DNA of 64,000 nt from Bifidobacterium asteroides DSM 20089 (GTDB taxonomy: Bacteria > Actinomycetota > Actinomycetes > Actinomycetales > Bifidobacteriaceae): NCBI RefSeq assembly GCF_002715865.1, contig NZ_CP017696.1:124001-188000 (forward strand), read 5' to 3'. The notes under the pieces were generated by a model. It was not told the origin of the DNA. It worked only from the letters and a program-made list of their open reading frames with translations, and did no database searches. Every line of letters begins with the position of its first letter. Position 1 is the first letter of the stretch. Shown piece by piece: positions 41,175 through 51,090 of the stretch. Made by a program: the position numbers and the translations under genes.

Positions 41175-43586
41175 ATGGATACTGAGGTCATGACCGATAG
41201 CGTGAAGGAGCGTGGCATTTCGGATCGCGATGCTGTCGATGGCATTCTGGTCGAGAAGCGCGACGGCCGGATCGTCGATTTTGATCCCGTCAACATCATG
41301 AATGCCATCGAAGCCGCCTTCAAGGATGTCAAACACGAGGTCAGCCCTGAGGATCGTCAGCAGATCCGGGGTATGGCCCTGACCGTTCAGTCCGAGATCA
41401 CCGATCGCTACACCAACCCGGTCAAGATCGAGGACATCCAGACATTGGTCGAGCATGCCCTGGTCAATGCCCATCTTTATGAGATTGCGCGCGTCTATAC
41501 CTCATACCGTTTAGACCGTGACATTCAGCGGGCCAAGGCCACCGATGTCAACGAGGCCGTTCACCGCCTGACCAGCAAGGACGAGACCCTGGTGCGCGAG
41601 AACGCCAACAAGGACGCCAACGTATACGCAACTCAGCGCGACCTGCTGGCTGGTGCGGTCTCAAAGGCCTCGGCCTTCGCCATGCTGCCCAAGGATGTCT
41701 CCAACGCTCACATGAAGGGCGACATCCACTTCCACGACGCGGACTACTCGCCCTTTACGGCCGAGACCAACTGCTCCCTGCCCGACTTCGGCGATATGCT
41801 GGCCCACGGTTTTGAGCTGGGCAATGCCATGATGGACTCGCCCAAGTCCATCGGTACGGCCGCCACGCAGATCACCCAGATCATCAAGGACATCGCCGGA
41901 TCCCAGTACGGTGGCCAGACCGTCAATCGTTGCGACGAGATGCTGGACAGGTACGCGCGTCTGGACTACAAGAAGAACTATTCCATGGCTGAGGCCGTCC
42001 TGCCGGACGAGGAGCCCATCGACGTGGCCAAGGATGTCGTCCGCGGCCTCAAGGCCCGGGAGGCCGACTGGCTCCACCTGGATGATCGTGCCCCTATCGG
42101 CGAGGATGCCCCCTTCGATCTGGACGCTCCGCAGATTGTCCGGCTGCGTCAGGTCTATGCCAAGATCCTGACCCGCAAGAACATCTACGATGCCATGCAG
42201 ACCATGGAGTACCAGATCAACTCCAACCGTGTCTCCAACGGGCAGACCCCCTTCGTCACGGTGGGCTTCGGCCTGGGCACCTCCTGGTTCGCCCGGGAGA
42301 TTCAGCGGGCCATCTTCCTGATTCGTATCCGCGGACTGGGCAAGGATCGTCACACCGCCATCTTCCCCAAGCTGGTCTTCACCATCAAGCACGGCCTCAA
42401 CGCGGACGAGGGCGATCCCAACTACGACATGAAGCAGCTGGCTCTGGAGTGCTCGACCAAGCGCATGTACCCTGACGTGGTCTTCTACGAGAACCTGGTC
42501 AAGATCACCGGTTCTTTCAAGGCCCCCATGGGCTGCCGCTCCTTCCTGCAGGCCTGGACCAACCCCGAGACGGGCGAGGATGAAGAGGACGGCCGTATGA
42601 ACCTGGGTGTCGTCACCGTCAACATCCCCCGCATTGCTCTGGAGTCCCGAGGCGACAAGGATCGCTTCTGGAAGATCTTCGACCAGCGCATGGAGGTGGC
42701 CCACCACGCCCTGCAGTTCCGCATCATGCGCTGCAAGCAGGCTACGCCCATCAACGCACCCACCCTCTACCAGTACGGCGCCTTCGGCAGGTTGAAGCCG
42801 ACCGACAGTGTGGACACCCTCTTCCGCAACAGCCGCTCCACCGTTTCGCTGGGCTACATCGGCCTTTACGAGGCCACCAGCGTCTTCTACGGCAAGGACT
42901 GGATGAAGGACCACTCCTGGGATCCGGATGGTAAGGAGTTCGCCCTGAGCATCGTTCGCCGGATGAATCAGCTCTGCAAGCAGTGGGAGAAGGCTGAGGG
43001 ATACCACTACTCGGTCTACTCCACCCCGGCCGAGTCGCTGACCGACCGCTTCGCCCGGATGGACAAGGAGAAGTTCGGCGTAGTCGACGGTGTGACCGAC
43101 CATGACTTCTACACCAACAGCTTCCATTACCCGGTCTGGCTGCGGCCCACACCCATGGAGAAGCTCAGCTATGAACGGGACTTCCCCTATCTGGCCTCGG
43201 GCGGTTTCATCAACTACTGCGAGTTCCCCTCCATGCAGCAGAACCCCAAGGCCCTGGAGGCGGTCTGGGACTACGCCTACGACATCGGCATCGGCTACTT
43301 GGGCACCAACACGCCCATCGATCACTGCTTCGTCTGTGGATACGAGGGCGACTTCGAGCCCACCGAGGAGGGCTTCAAGTGCCCCGAATGCGGCAACGAC
43401 GACCCTGACAAGTGCAACGTGACCAAGCGCACCTGCGGCTACCTGGGCAACCCCGTCCAGCGGCCCATGGTCCACGGCAGGCACGAGGAGATCGCCCACC
43501 GCGTCAAGCACATGGAGGGCGAGACCGGCCACGTGGTCCTCAAGGACGGATCCACCAAGGAGTGGTTCGACGACAAGGCCGAATAG
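41175..43586 (+). CDS. nrdD: Anaerobic ribonucleoside-triphosphate reductase
   Basis: 803 residues. An ATP-cone domain occupies the N-terminal 100 residues (VEKRDGRIVDFDPVNIMNAIEAAF). The catalytic barrel follows, with NCSLPDF and the substrate loops. CFVCGYEGDF...CPECG is the C-terminal zinc site, and RTCGYLG carries the glycyl radical at about G755, 48 residues from the end, a somewhat long tail. It makes deoxyribonucleotides without oxygen and is destroyed by O2. GAGGAG sits five bases before ATG 41175. Activated by NrdG encoded next. Confidence 0.97.
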   Translation: MDTEVMTDSVKERGISDRDAVDGILVEKRDGRIVDFDPVNIMNAIEAAFKDVKHEVSPEDRQQIRGMALTVQSEITDRYTNPVKIEDIQTLVEHALVNAHLYEIARVYTSYRLDRDIQRAKATDVNEAVHRLTSKDETLVRENANKDANVYATQRDLLAGAVSKASAFAMLPKDVSNAHMKGDIHFHDADYSPFTAETNCSLPDFGDMLAHGFELGNAMMDSPKSIGTAATQITQIIKDIAGSQYGGQTVNRCDEMLDRYARLDYKKNYSMAEAVLPDEEPIDVAKDVVRGLKAREADWLHLDDRAPIGEDAPFDLDAPQIVRLRQVYAKILTRKNIYDAMQTMEYQINSNRVSNGQTPFVTVGFGLGTSWFAREIQRAIFLIRIRGLGKDRHTAIFPKLVFTIKHGLNADEGDPNYDMKQLALECSTKRMYPDVVFYENLVKITGSFKAPMGCRSFLQAWTNPETGEDEEDGRMNLGVVTVNIPRIALESRGDKDRFWKIFDQRMEVAHHALQFRIMRCKQATPINAPTLYQYGAFGRLKPTDSVDTLFRNSRSTVSLGYIGLYEATSVFYGKDWMKDHSWDPDGKEFALSIVRRMNQLCKQWEKAEGYHYSVYSTPAESLTDRFARMDKEKFGVVDGVTDHDFYTNSFHYPVWLRPTPMEKLSYERDFPYLASGGFINYCEFPSMQQNPKALEAVWDYAYDIGIGYLGTNTPIDHCFVCGYEGDFEPTEEGFKCPECGNDDPDKCNVTKRTCGYLGNPVQRPMVHGRHEEIAHRVKHMEGETGHVVLKDGSTKEWFDDKAE

Positions 43587-43605
43587 GCTCTGAAAAGACG
43601 CAGTT

Positions 43606-43638
43606 AATGGCGGGCCGGGTAGTTTGCGGCCCGCCATT
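43606..43638 (+). terminator. Hairpin between nrdD and nrdG
   Basis: AATGGCGGGCC and GGCCCGCCATT pair perfectly over 11 bases. There is no T-tract and nrdG follows within 20 bases, so it is more likely an attenuator or RNA-processing/stability element setting the nrdD:nrdG ratio. Confidence 0.5.
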
Positions 43639-43655
43639 GTCATGAGGAGGACCAG

Positions 43656-44378
43656 ATGACGGACATACAGGGAGCCATGAGGAAGACAGGCGGCCACCGT
43701 GATTTCGCTGCTGATGAGCAGGGGCGCGGTCCGGGGGTTCCCTCTGCGCTGACCAACAATCCCAGGGCCGGCCAGTGGGACGGTCGCCGGCTCAGTCGGG
43801 GAATCGTGGCGGACTACAAGCGTCTGGTCATGACCGACGGCGAGGGGATCCGCTGCTCCCTCTACGTCAGCGGCTGCCCCTTCCGCTGCCAGGGGTGCTA
43901 CAACGCCTCCATATGGGACTTCGGCGCCGGGCACCCCTATACCCAGCGGCTTGAGGACCGCATCATCAAGGACCTGTCGCTGTCCTATGTGCAGGGCATC
44001 ACCTACCTGGGAGGGGAGCCTCTGCTCAACACCCCCATGTTGCTCGGCCTTTCGGAGCGAATCCGGCGCGAGTTCGGCCACGAGAAGGATATCTGGTGCT
44101 GGACCGGCTACACCTGGGAGGAGTTGAACCGGCCGGGGGAGACCCCGGACAAGGCCCAGCTGATCTCCTACCTTGACGTGCTGGTGGACGGACGCTACTT
44201 GGAGAATCGGAAGAACAGCCTGCTCCAGTTCCGGGGCTCGGACAACCAGCGGATCATAGACGTGCCGCGTTCCTTGGAGCAGGGCCGGGTGGTCATCTGG
44301 CCCAAGCTGCATGACCAGACCAGGTTCATTCCGGAGACCTACAGCAAGGACCGGCAGCAGGAGCAGCAGCGGGGCTGA
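43656..44378 (+). CDS. nrdG: Anaerobic ribonucleotide reductase activating protein
   Basis: 240 residues. The radical-SAM motif CPFRCQGC places cysteines at 74, 78 and 81; [19 protein letters not shown] is the usual NrdG context and YLGGEPLL is the GGE motif. Using a [4Fe-4S] cluster and S-adenosylmethionine it creates the glycyl radical on NrdD. A 45-residue hydrophilic N-terminal extension is longer than in E. coli NrdG. Same transcript as nrdD. Confidence 0.95.
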   Translation: MTDIQGAMRKTGGHRDFAADEQGRGPGVPSALTNNPRAGQWDGRRLSRGIVADYKRLVMTDGEGIRCSLYVSGCPFRCQGCYNASIWDFGAGHPYTQRLEDRIIKDLSLSYVQGITYLGGEPLLNTPMLLGLSERIRREFGHEKDIWCWTGYTWEELNRPGETPDKAQLISYLDVLVDGRYLENRKNSLLQFRGSDNQRIIDVPRSLEQGRVVIWPKLHDQTRFIPETYSKDRQQEQQRG

Positions 44379-44425
44379 TACCAGTTCCGGCTCTGTATTG
44401 TCCTACGTCGCCTTGCCGGGGCACA

Positions 44426-45961
44426 ATGGGTGTCATGACTGATGAGCATGATCACGACGCCAAACCCGACCTGCCTAAGGATCTTAGGGTCCGCTTCTGC
44501 CCTTCGCCGACTGGCACCCCGCATGTAGGCATGGTTCGAACAGCACTCTTCAACTGGGCCCAGGCCCGGCACTCGCATGGCACCTTCGTCTTCCGCATCG
44601 AAGACACCGATGCCCAGCGCGACAGCGAGGAGAGCTACAAGCAGATCCTGGAGGCCCTCAAGTGGCTGGGGTTGGACTGGGATGAGGGCGTGGAGGTCGG
44701 CGGCCCGGATGGCCCCTATCGACAGTCCGAGCGTGGCGACATTTACCGCGATGTGGCCCGGCAGCTGCTTGATGCCGGTTATGCCTATGAGTCCTACTCC
44801 ACCGCTGAGGAGATCAAGGAGCGCAACCTGGCTGCCGGTCGTCCGGCCGCTTTTGGCTATGACGGCTACGACCGCGACCTGAGCGACGAGCAGCGTCAGG
44901 CCTTCCGCGATCGGGGCCGCAGTCCCGCCCTGCGTATTCGCATGCCCGACGAAGACATCGCCTTCGACGACCTGATTCGCGGGCATATCGAGTTCAAGGC
45001 CGGGTCCGTGCCCGACTACGTGATTGTGCGCCCCAACGGCGATCCCCTTTATACTCTGACCAACCCGGTCGATGATGCCCTGATGCACATCAATGTGGTC
45101 CTGCGCGGCGAGGATCTGCTCAGCTCCACCCCCCGGCAGATCGTCCTCTACCGGTACCTGATGAAGCTGGGCATAGCCCGGGCTATGCCTCTGTTCGGAC
45201 ACCTGCCCTATGTCATGGGCCAGGGCAAGAAGAAACTGTCCAAGCGCGACCCTGAGTCCAACCTCTTCCTGCACCGGGAGCACGGCTTCATTCCTGAAGG
45301 CCTGCTCAACTATCTGGCTCTTCTGGGCTGGTCCATCGGCCCAGACCGGGATGTCTTCTCCATGGAGGAGATGGTTGAGCACTTCGACATCCGCGACGTC
45401 AAAGCCAATCCGGCGCACTTCGACATCGACAAGGCCGTGGCCATCAACGCCGAGCACATCCGCATGCTGGAGCCACAGGACTTCTTGAACCGGTCCCTGC
45501 CCTACCTCAAGCGTGACGGGCTGGTGAGTGCCGTGCGCTGGCAGGACCTGAGCGATCGGGAGCAGCGGATTCTGAGTGCTGCCGCCCCCCTGGTCCAGCC
45601 TCGCGTACGTCTGCTGGAGGAGGTGTCCGGGATGGTAGGCAGTCTGCTCAGCCAGGAGGAGTACCTCGAGCCTGAACCGGATGCCCGTAAACAGCTCAAG
45701 GATTCGGCCGGACAGGTTCTGGATTTGGCCACTGCCGCCCTGCAGAATGTGTCCGAGCAGGATTGGAAGGCCGATCACCTGCACGACCTTCTCACTCAAG
45801 CGCTGGTGGATGAGGGCGGCTATAAGCCCCGTCTGGCCTTCGGCCCAATCAGGGTGGCGGTCTCGGGAAGGCGGGTATCGCCGCCCCTGTTTGAGTCCCT
45901 GGAGATCCTAGGCAAGAGCACAACACTCCGAAGGTTGGCCAACTTGCGCCAAAACCTATGA
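44426..45961 (+). CDS. gltX: Glutamyl-tRNA synthetase
   Basis: 511 residues. [23 protein letters not shown] contains the HIGH-like motif and GKKKLSKRD the KMSKS motif of a class I synthetase; the helical anticodon-binding C-terminal half follows. It charges tRNA-Glu, whose gene lies 68 bases downstream, and in many actinobacteria also tRNA-Gln for amidotransferase correction. ATG 44426 or 44435 may be the start; no strong ribosome site is visible. Confidence 0.96.
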   Translation: MGVMTDEHDHDAKPDLPKDLRVRFCPSPTGTPHVGMVRTALFNWAQARHSHGTFVFRIEDTDAQRDSEESYKQILEALKWLGLDWDEGVEVGGPDGPYRQSERGDIYRDVARQLLDAGYAYESYSTAEEIKERNLAAGRPAAFGYDGYDRDLSDEQRQAFRDRGRSPALRIRMPDEDIAFDDLIRGHIEFKAGSVPDYVIVRPNGDPLYTLTNPVDDALMHINVVLRGEDLLSSTPRQIVLYRYLMKLGIARAMPLFGHLPYVMGQGKKKLSKRDPESNLFLHREHGFIPEGLLNYLALLGWSIGPDRDVFSMEEMVEHFDIRDVKANPAHFDIDKAVAINAEHIRMLEPQDFLNRSLPYLKRDGLVSAVRWQDLSDREQRILSAAAPLVQPRVRLLEEVSGMVGSLLSQEEYLEPEPDARKQLKDSAGQVLDLATAALQNVSEQDWKADHLHDLLTQALVDEGGYKPRLAFGPIRVAVSGRRVSPPLFESLEILGKSTTLRRLANLRQNL

Positions 45962-46029
45962 GCGGGTATATTTCTTTTTTGTTGTGCTACTGACCTGTTG
46001 AACCGGGTTCGTACGCGGCGAAAAGTGAA

Positions 46030-46102
46030 GCCCCCGTCGTCTAGCGGTCTAGGACTACGCCCTCTCACGGCGCCAACACCGGTCCAAATCCGGTCGGGGG
46101 TA
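46030..46102 (+). tRNA. tRNA-Glu (anticodon CTC)
   Basis: GCCCCCG pairs with CGGGGGT (one G-U), the D loop reads CTAGCGGTCTAGG, the anticodon loop CCTCTCACG has CTC, and the T arm is ACCGGTCCAAATCCGGT. 73 bases without encoded CCA. It is followed by tRNA-Gln. Confidence 0.95.
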
Positions 46103-46143
46103 CGACATGTGGCAACCGTCCAAGCGATTGTCGCACAGCCAAT

Positions 46144-46215
46144 TGGGGTATGGTGTAATTGGCAACACAGGTGATTCTGGTTCATCCATTCTTGGTTCGA
46201 GTCCAGGTACCCCAG
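46144..46215 (+). tRNA. tRNA-Gln (anticodon CTG)
   Basis: TGGGGTA pairs with TACCCCA, the anticodon loop TTCTGGT has CTG within a GGTGA/TCATC stem, and the T loop is GGTTCGAGTCC. The U1-A72 pair is typical of tRNA-Gln. 72 bases. Confidence 0.93.
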
Positions 46216-46237
46216 CGTAGAGACATAGAGTCCCAGG

Positions 46238-46275
46238 GAGCGGAGCACCGACACGGTGTTCCGCTCTTCTTATTT
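46238..46275 (+). terminator. Intrinsic terminator after the tRNA pair
   Basis: A 13-bp stem (46238-46250 with 46254-46266, one G-U pair) with loop ACA is followed by TTCTTATTT. This closes the gltX-tRNA-Glu-tRNA-Gln unit. Confidence 0.85.
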
Positions 46276-46529
46276 AAGCATTACCATGGATTCTAGGAAT
46301 GCCTCTGGTTTGCAAAGCGGCGGCCAGTGGTATCCACGAGAGTTACTCACGGTGTGAGCAAGCAAACAAAAAGAGGAGGCCTGGCAAACTGCTATGTCAG
46401 AGTTTCCGATGATGGAATCTGATACTTTGAGCATAGAAGCTTGAGTGATGAACCCAATCATCGGCTGATCGGGCAACATCACCCGGTATATGAATCATTG
46501 TACGATTTTTTCGGTAAAGGTGTGTGATT
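46276..46529. other. Intergenic region upstream of ndh
   Basis: About 250 bases, AT-richer than its surroundings. A short inverted repeat CTCAC-GGT-GTGAG lies at 46346-46358. The ndh promoter must be here but no confident -35/-10 pair stands out. No gene seen. Confidence 0.4.
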
Positions 46530-47705
46530 ATGACGACAATCATGGTGTTGGGAGCTGGTTATGCGGGTCTTCGCGTGGTCAAGAAGTTGGCTCATGCAAA
46601 GACTGATGCCCATATAGTCCTGGTCAATCAGAACGAGTACCACTACGAGTCCACCCAGCTGCATCAGGTGGCGGCTGGGACCAAGGAGCCGGCGGACGTG
46701 GTCTTCGACCTGCGCAAGGCCCTGCCTGATTCGGTGGAGCTGATTGTCGACAAGGTGGTCGGTATCGATCAGGATAACCGGCGTGTCAGCCTGGAACATC
46801 ATGACCCTCTGTCCTACGACTACCTGGTCAACGCCCTGGGCTTTGAGTCCGAGACCTTTGGCATCAAGGGGGCCGATGAATATGGATGGCCCCTTGTCGA
46901 CGTGGACACTGCCTTGGCGGCCCGTAAGAAATTGGAGCAGACGCTGGCTCGCTATCAGACCAGCCATGATCCGCTGGATTTGAGCATCGTGGTCTGTGGC
47001 GCGGGCTTCACCAGCATCGAGTATCTGGGCGAGCTGGTCTACCGGCTGCCTCAGCTCTCGAAGCGCCTGGGCTTCCCCATGGATCGGGTCAAGGTGGACT
47101 GCATAGAGGCATCGCCCAAGATTCTGCCCATGTTCAGCCAGGATCTGGTCGACTGGGCTGTGGATTACCTGCGCAAGCGGGGGGTCAACTTCCACACCTC
47201 GACTCCCATCACCGAGGTCAAGCAGGATGCCGTGGTCTCCAATGACCAGGAGTTCAAGGCCCATACGATCATTTGGACAACGGGTGTGCGTGGGAGCCAC
47301 GTTATTGCCGATTCCGGGTATAATCAGAAGCGTAACCGTGTAGTGGTCAGGGATGACCTGTCGGTGGAGCAGCATCCAGAGGAGTTCCTGGTGGGTGATG
47401 TCAGTGCCGTTCCCGACCCCCAATCGGGTCGGCTCTACCCAACCACTGCACAGATTTCGATGGCCCAGGCTGATACCGCGGCCGCGAATGTCCTCGCCAG
47501 AATGCGGGGGCAGGAGCCCCAACGGTTCACCTTCCGAAGCCTGGGGACCGTGTGCTCTCTCGGTCCTCACGCCGGGGTTGCCGAAATCGACCGTATGGGC
47601 ACGCTGAAGCTCAAGGGCAAGGTGGTCTCGGTCCTGAAGTGGATCGTGAATGAGCGGTCGGTCCTGGAATTGGCCGACGTGCGTACCATGTTGGAGAGCA
47701 ACTGA
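46530..47705 (+). CDS. ndh: Type II NADH dehydrogenase
   Basis: 391 residues. MVLGAGYAGLRVVKKL is the FAD-binding Rossmann motif and LSIVVCGAGFTSIEYLGEL the NADH-binding one; EFLVGDVSAV is the second FAD contact. It oxidises NADH at the membrane and reduces quinone without pumping protons. TAAAGG lies nine bases before ATG 46530. The C-terminal part (VSVLKWIVNERSVLELADVRTML) gives an amphipathic membrane anchor. It leads the respiratory locus and supplies electrons to cytochrome bd. Confidence 0.93.
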   Translation: MTTIMVLGAGYAGLRVVKKLAHAKTDAHIVLVNQNEYHYESTQLHQVAAGTKEPADVVFDLRKALPDSVELIVDKVVGIDQDNRRVSLEHHDPLSYDYLVNALGFESETFGIKGADEYGWPLVDVDTALAARKKLEQTLARYQTSHDPLDLSIVVCGAGFTSIEYLGELVYRLPQLSKRLGFPMDRVKVDCIEASPKILPMFSQDLVDWAVDYLRKRGVNFHTSTPITEVKQDAVVSNDQEFKAHTIIWTTGVRGSHVIADSGYNQKRNRVVVRDDLSVEQHPEEFLVGDVSAVPDPQSGRLYPTTAQISMAQADTAAANVLARMRGQEPQRFTFRSLGTVCSLGPHAGVAEIDRMGTLKLKGKVVSVLKWIVNERSVLELADVRTMLESN

Positions 47706-47758
47706 ACCAGCGTCTCAAGGACGCAAGGGGCTAGACGATGAGGAAGAGGAGGACGAAC

Positions 47759-47989
47759 ATGATTCAGGTCATGAGGATGTGGAGCATGTTCGTCCATTTC
47801 CAGCCTCGGATTGGATCGTTGTGGGCGACGATGGCCATCGGCCCTGTGTTCGTCGACATCATTGACTACCTCCTGCTCCTCCTCATTCCGACGGAAACAG
47901 CGGCTCATTGTCGCTTCCGTCCGGATGGCGGAGATTCCCGTGCCAGTGCGCGGATCGGCAGGAGCGAGAGGAGAGTGGCATTAGCATGA
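47759..47989 (+). CDS. Small hydrophobic protein coupled to cydB (candidate bd-oxidase accessory subunit)
   Basis: 76 residues, no family recognised. ATG 47759 has a full AGGAGG six bases upstream, and its TGA overlaps the cydB ATG (ATGA). An N-terminal amphipathic stretch (MIQVMRMWSMFVHFQ) is followed by one strongly hydrophobic segment of about 25 residues (SLWATMAIGPVFVDIIDYLL and LLLIP) and a basic tail. The first 45 codons show strong GC third-position bias. Position, size and single helix recall the CydX/CydS class of small bd subunits, but the sequence does not obviously match either. An earlier ATG at 47738 is in frame. Confidence 0.6.
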   Translation: MIQVMRMWSMFVHFQPRIGSLWATMAIGPVFVDIIDYLLLLLIPTETAAHCRFRPDGGDSRASARIGRSERRVALA

Positions 47990-49038
47990 GTTTTCTACAA
48001 GGTTTATGGTTCTTTGTCATCGGCCTGCTTTTTGCGGGATTCCTTCTGCTTGAAGGGTTCGACTTCGGCGTTGGCATGGCCACCAGGTTCGTGGCCCGTG
48101 ACGGTGATGAGCGCGCCACCTTCATGAGGGCTATCGGCCCCCACTGGGATGGCAACGAGGTCTGGCTGATTACAGCCGGCGGTGCGATGTTTGCTGCTTT
48201 CCCGCTCTGGTACGCCTCCCTTTTCTCGGGGTATTACCTCTTGCTCTTCCTGGTGCTGGTCTCCCTGATTCTGCGTGGCGTCTCATTCGAGTTCGCCTCC
48301 CATGCGCTGACCAGCCGCGAGCGTGGTGTCTGGCAGTGGGCCAACTTCATCGGTTCGCTTTTCGCGCCATTCTTCCTGGGTATGATGCTGACCAGCCTGA
48401 TCCAGGGCATCCCTATGGATAAGAACGGCGATGCCTGGCCCGGGTTCTTCGACGTGTTCAACTGGCTCTCTGTAGTCGGCGGCATTGCTGTAGTCTTCTT
48501 CAGCTTTGTTCATGGCCTGCACTTCCTGAGCCTGAAGTTGGGTGCCATGGATTCCCGCCGGATGCTCAACGTCAGCGAGAAGGCCTACTGGATTGCCTAT
48601 CCGGCCCTGGTCGTCTTCGTGCTCCTGGCCATCTTCAACACCGACTTCTACAAGGCACGTCCCCTGTCCACCTGGCTGATCACCGTCATCATCCTGGCAT
48701 CAGTGATCGGAGGCCACGTTGCCGTCTTCAAGAAGCACGGCGGCTACGCCTTCACCTGCTCGGGCATCACCCTTATGGCCATCATCGCCTTTATCTTCAA
48801 CGGGCTCTTCCCGCGGGTGATGATTGCTGACGATCCGGCACACAACCTGCTGATCCAGGATGCCTCGGCCTCGCCGCTGACCATGAAGATCATGACTGTT
48901 GTGCTTTGCATCTTCCTGCCTATCATGCTGGCCTACTTCATCTGGAGCTACTTCATCCAGCGCAAGCGGCTGGACACCGATGGAGCTCATCTGACCTCAC
49001 CTGTGGCTCCTTCGGCCACCGTGGCTGAGACCGTCTGA
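47986..49038 (+). CDS. cydB: Cytochrome bd ubiquinol/menaquinol oxidase subunit II
   Basis: 350 residues, about eight helices. LWFFVIGLLFAGFLLLEGFDFGVGM is the CydB N-terminal helix with the conserved GFDFG motif, followed by IGPHWDGNEVWLITAGGAMFAAFP, the WDGNEVW signature. It pairs with CydA to form the oxidase core that reduces O2 to water. It starts inside the stop of the small ORF and precedes cydD by 61 bases. Notably cydA is not adjacent but lies 4.2 kb downstream. Confidence 0.96.
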   Translation: MSFLQGLWFFVIGLLFAGFLLLEGFDFGVGMATRFVARDGDERATFMRAIGPHWDGNEVWLITAGGAMFAAFPLWYASLFSGYYLLLFLVLVSLILRGVSFEFASHALTSRERGVWQWANFIGSLFAPFFLGMMLTSLIQGIPMDKNGDAWPGFFDVFNWLSVVGGIAVVFFSFVHGLHFLSLKLGAMDSRRMLNVSEKAYWIAYPALVVFVLLAIFNTDFYKARPLSTWLITVIILASVIGGHVAVFKKHGGYAFTCSGITLMAIIAFIFNGLFPRVMIADDPAHNLLIQDASASPLTMKIMTVVLCIFLPIMLAYFIWSYFIQRKRLDTDGAHLTSPVAPSATVAETV

Positions 49039-49099
49039 GAGCCAAAGGAGGCAGGGGGGCAGTGCTGGCAGGACCGGAGCGCATCCGGAGGGTAATGCA

Positions 49100-51071
49100 T
49101 TGATTGACAAAAATCTCTTCCGTTTCGACGGAGTCCGGTCCACCTTGGGCCTGCTGGCTGCCCTGTCCCTGGTTCAGGGAATAGGTGTGGTGGTTCAGGC
49201 CTATGGGTTGACTTTGGCTCTGGTGCGCATTTGGCACCTTCAGAACCTCAAGGTGCTGGTGGTGCCGGTGCTGATTTTTTTTGGCAGCCTACACCTGTCG
49301 ACAGCTCTGCGACGTGGCCAAGGATCGTATCGCCACCGACCGTGCAGATGCCATCGTAGCCGAGCTGCGGCCCCGTATTCAGGACAAGGTCTTCTCGCTG
49401 GGGCCCTCGGCACTGGCCCGGCGTGGCACGGGCTCGGCCGTCACCATGCTGGTGGATGGACTCGATCAGGTGCGCACTTACGTGCTGACGGTCCTGCCAA
49501 AGATGATGGACCTCATCTTTATTCCCCTGATTGTCCTGGTTGTGGTCTGGATCCAGGATGCAGGTTCCGGGCTCATCCTCATGCTTATGCTGCCCCTGCT
49601 CATCTTCTTCATGGTCATCCTGGGTCTGGCCGCCAGGGATCGCTCCAGTCGGCAGTATGCTCAATTCCGCAAGCTCAACACCAGGTTCATGGATACGGTC
49701 CTGGGTCTGCCGACCCTGAAAATGTTGGGCATAGACAAGGAGTACGAGGACGAGATCTATTCGGTCTCGGATCGTTTCCGCAAGAGGACCATGAGCGTTA
49801 TCCGGGTCGCCATGACCTCCACCTTTGCTTTGGACTTCTTTGCCACCTTGGCAATCGCCATCATGGCCGTTTTCTTGGGCAACAATCTGATCAATGCCAA
49901 GGTGGAGCTCTTTCCAGCCCTTTTGGCCCTGATTCTGGCCCCTGAGTACTTCATGCCCATCCGCCAGTTCGGAGATGATTTCCACGCCACGCTGAACGGG
50001 AAGAACGCCTTGGATGACATCGCGGATATGCTGGACCAACCGGAGCCCAAGCGCTTGGAGGAACTGGACTGGTCCGGGTGGAAGGAAGACAGCCACCTGC
50101 GTCTGAAGGGAATCGACTTCTCCTATCCTGGTCCCAAGCCGGTAGAGAGCAATGCTTCAGCCGGGGCGCAGATGGATGCCATGGCAAAGTCCGAGAGTCA
50201 AAAGCCCAGCAAGAAGAGACGCAAACCCAAGGCATCCAAGATTCATGACGGTGATGGGACGTCGGCTTCGGTGGGGCTCGGCTCCACGGCATCGAAGGGA
50301 ACCGGAGTCGAAACTGCTGCGGATTCACAGGTCAGCTGGTCTGACGGGGGCTCGGAAGAGCAGCCCCTTGCCCTGAATGGACTGGACTTCGACCTGCACG
50401 GCTTTTCCAAGGTGGCTGTTGTCGGCCGCTCCGGTGCCGGCAAGTCTACGCTGATGGATCTGCTGGCCGGATTTGACCAGCCCAAGGCAGGCACCATCGA
50501 CCTGGATGGTCATCAGCTGGAGCATTGCAACGTCGCTGCCTGGCAGCGACACATCAGTTACATTCCGCAGAACCCCTTCATCTTCCACGGCACAGTGGCC
50601 GACAATATTCGCTTCTACAATCAGGAAGCAGACGATGCCGAAGTAGCCCGTGCAGCCGATCGGGCTGGACTGACCGACTGGCTGAAAACATTGCCTGACG
50701 GTCTGCACACCCAAATCGGAGAGGGCAACCGCGGCATCAGCGGCGGCCAGGCCCAGCGGATCGCCCTGGCCAGGGGCATCCTGGATCCCTCGCGCGAAAT
50801 CCTGTTCTTTGACGAGCCCACAGCCCACCTGGACATCGAGACCGAATACGATCTGAAACAGACCCTGCTGCCCATCATGGACGGGCACCTGGTCGTCCTT
50901 GCCACCCACCGGCTGCACTGGCTGGCCAACATGGACTGGGTGATCATGCTGGAGCATGGACGAATTGTGGCCCAGGGCGATCCGCATGAGCTGATTGGAC
51001 AAGGCGGACCCTTGGACGCGCTGATCGATGAGATGGGAGGGAACCAGATTGCCGACTACCAGCAGGACTGA
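49100..51071 (+). CDS. cydD: CydD, ABC transporter for cytochrome bd assembly, reading frame broken at an 8-T tract
   Basis: TTG 49100 follows GGAGGG and encodes 60 residues with helix 1 and the start of helix 2 (LKVLVVPVLIFF). At T8 (49275-49282) the frame changes; with seven Ts it would read on as LIF-LAAYTCRQLCDVAKDRIATDR and continue to 51071, about 656 residues in all. The downstream part has Walker A GRSGAGKSTLM, signature ISGGQAQRIALARG and Walker B ILFFDEPTAHLD. CydDC exports cysteine/glutathione-type thiols or handles haem for bd assembly. A low-complexity Ser/Lys/Gly insert (about 70 residues) sits at the start of the ATPase domain. Sequencing error, slippage or true inactivation are all possible. 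Confidence 0.85.
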
Positions 51072-51090
51072 AACCGCCGGAAGAGACGGC

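Noticed and set aside
41661-44312. 883-codon open frame on the minus strand across nrdD and nrdG
   Set aside because: It is antisense to two certain genes and arises from their GC-rich third positions; the product is repetitive Val/Leu/Gly/His with no domain.
44339-45799. 486-codon minus-strand open frame opposite gltX
   Set aside because: Same cause: shadow of a high-GC coding sequence, with no ribosome site or recognisable motif.
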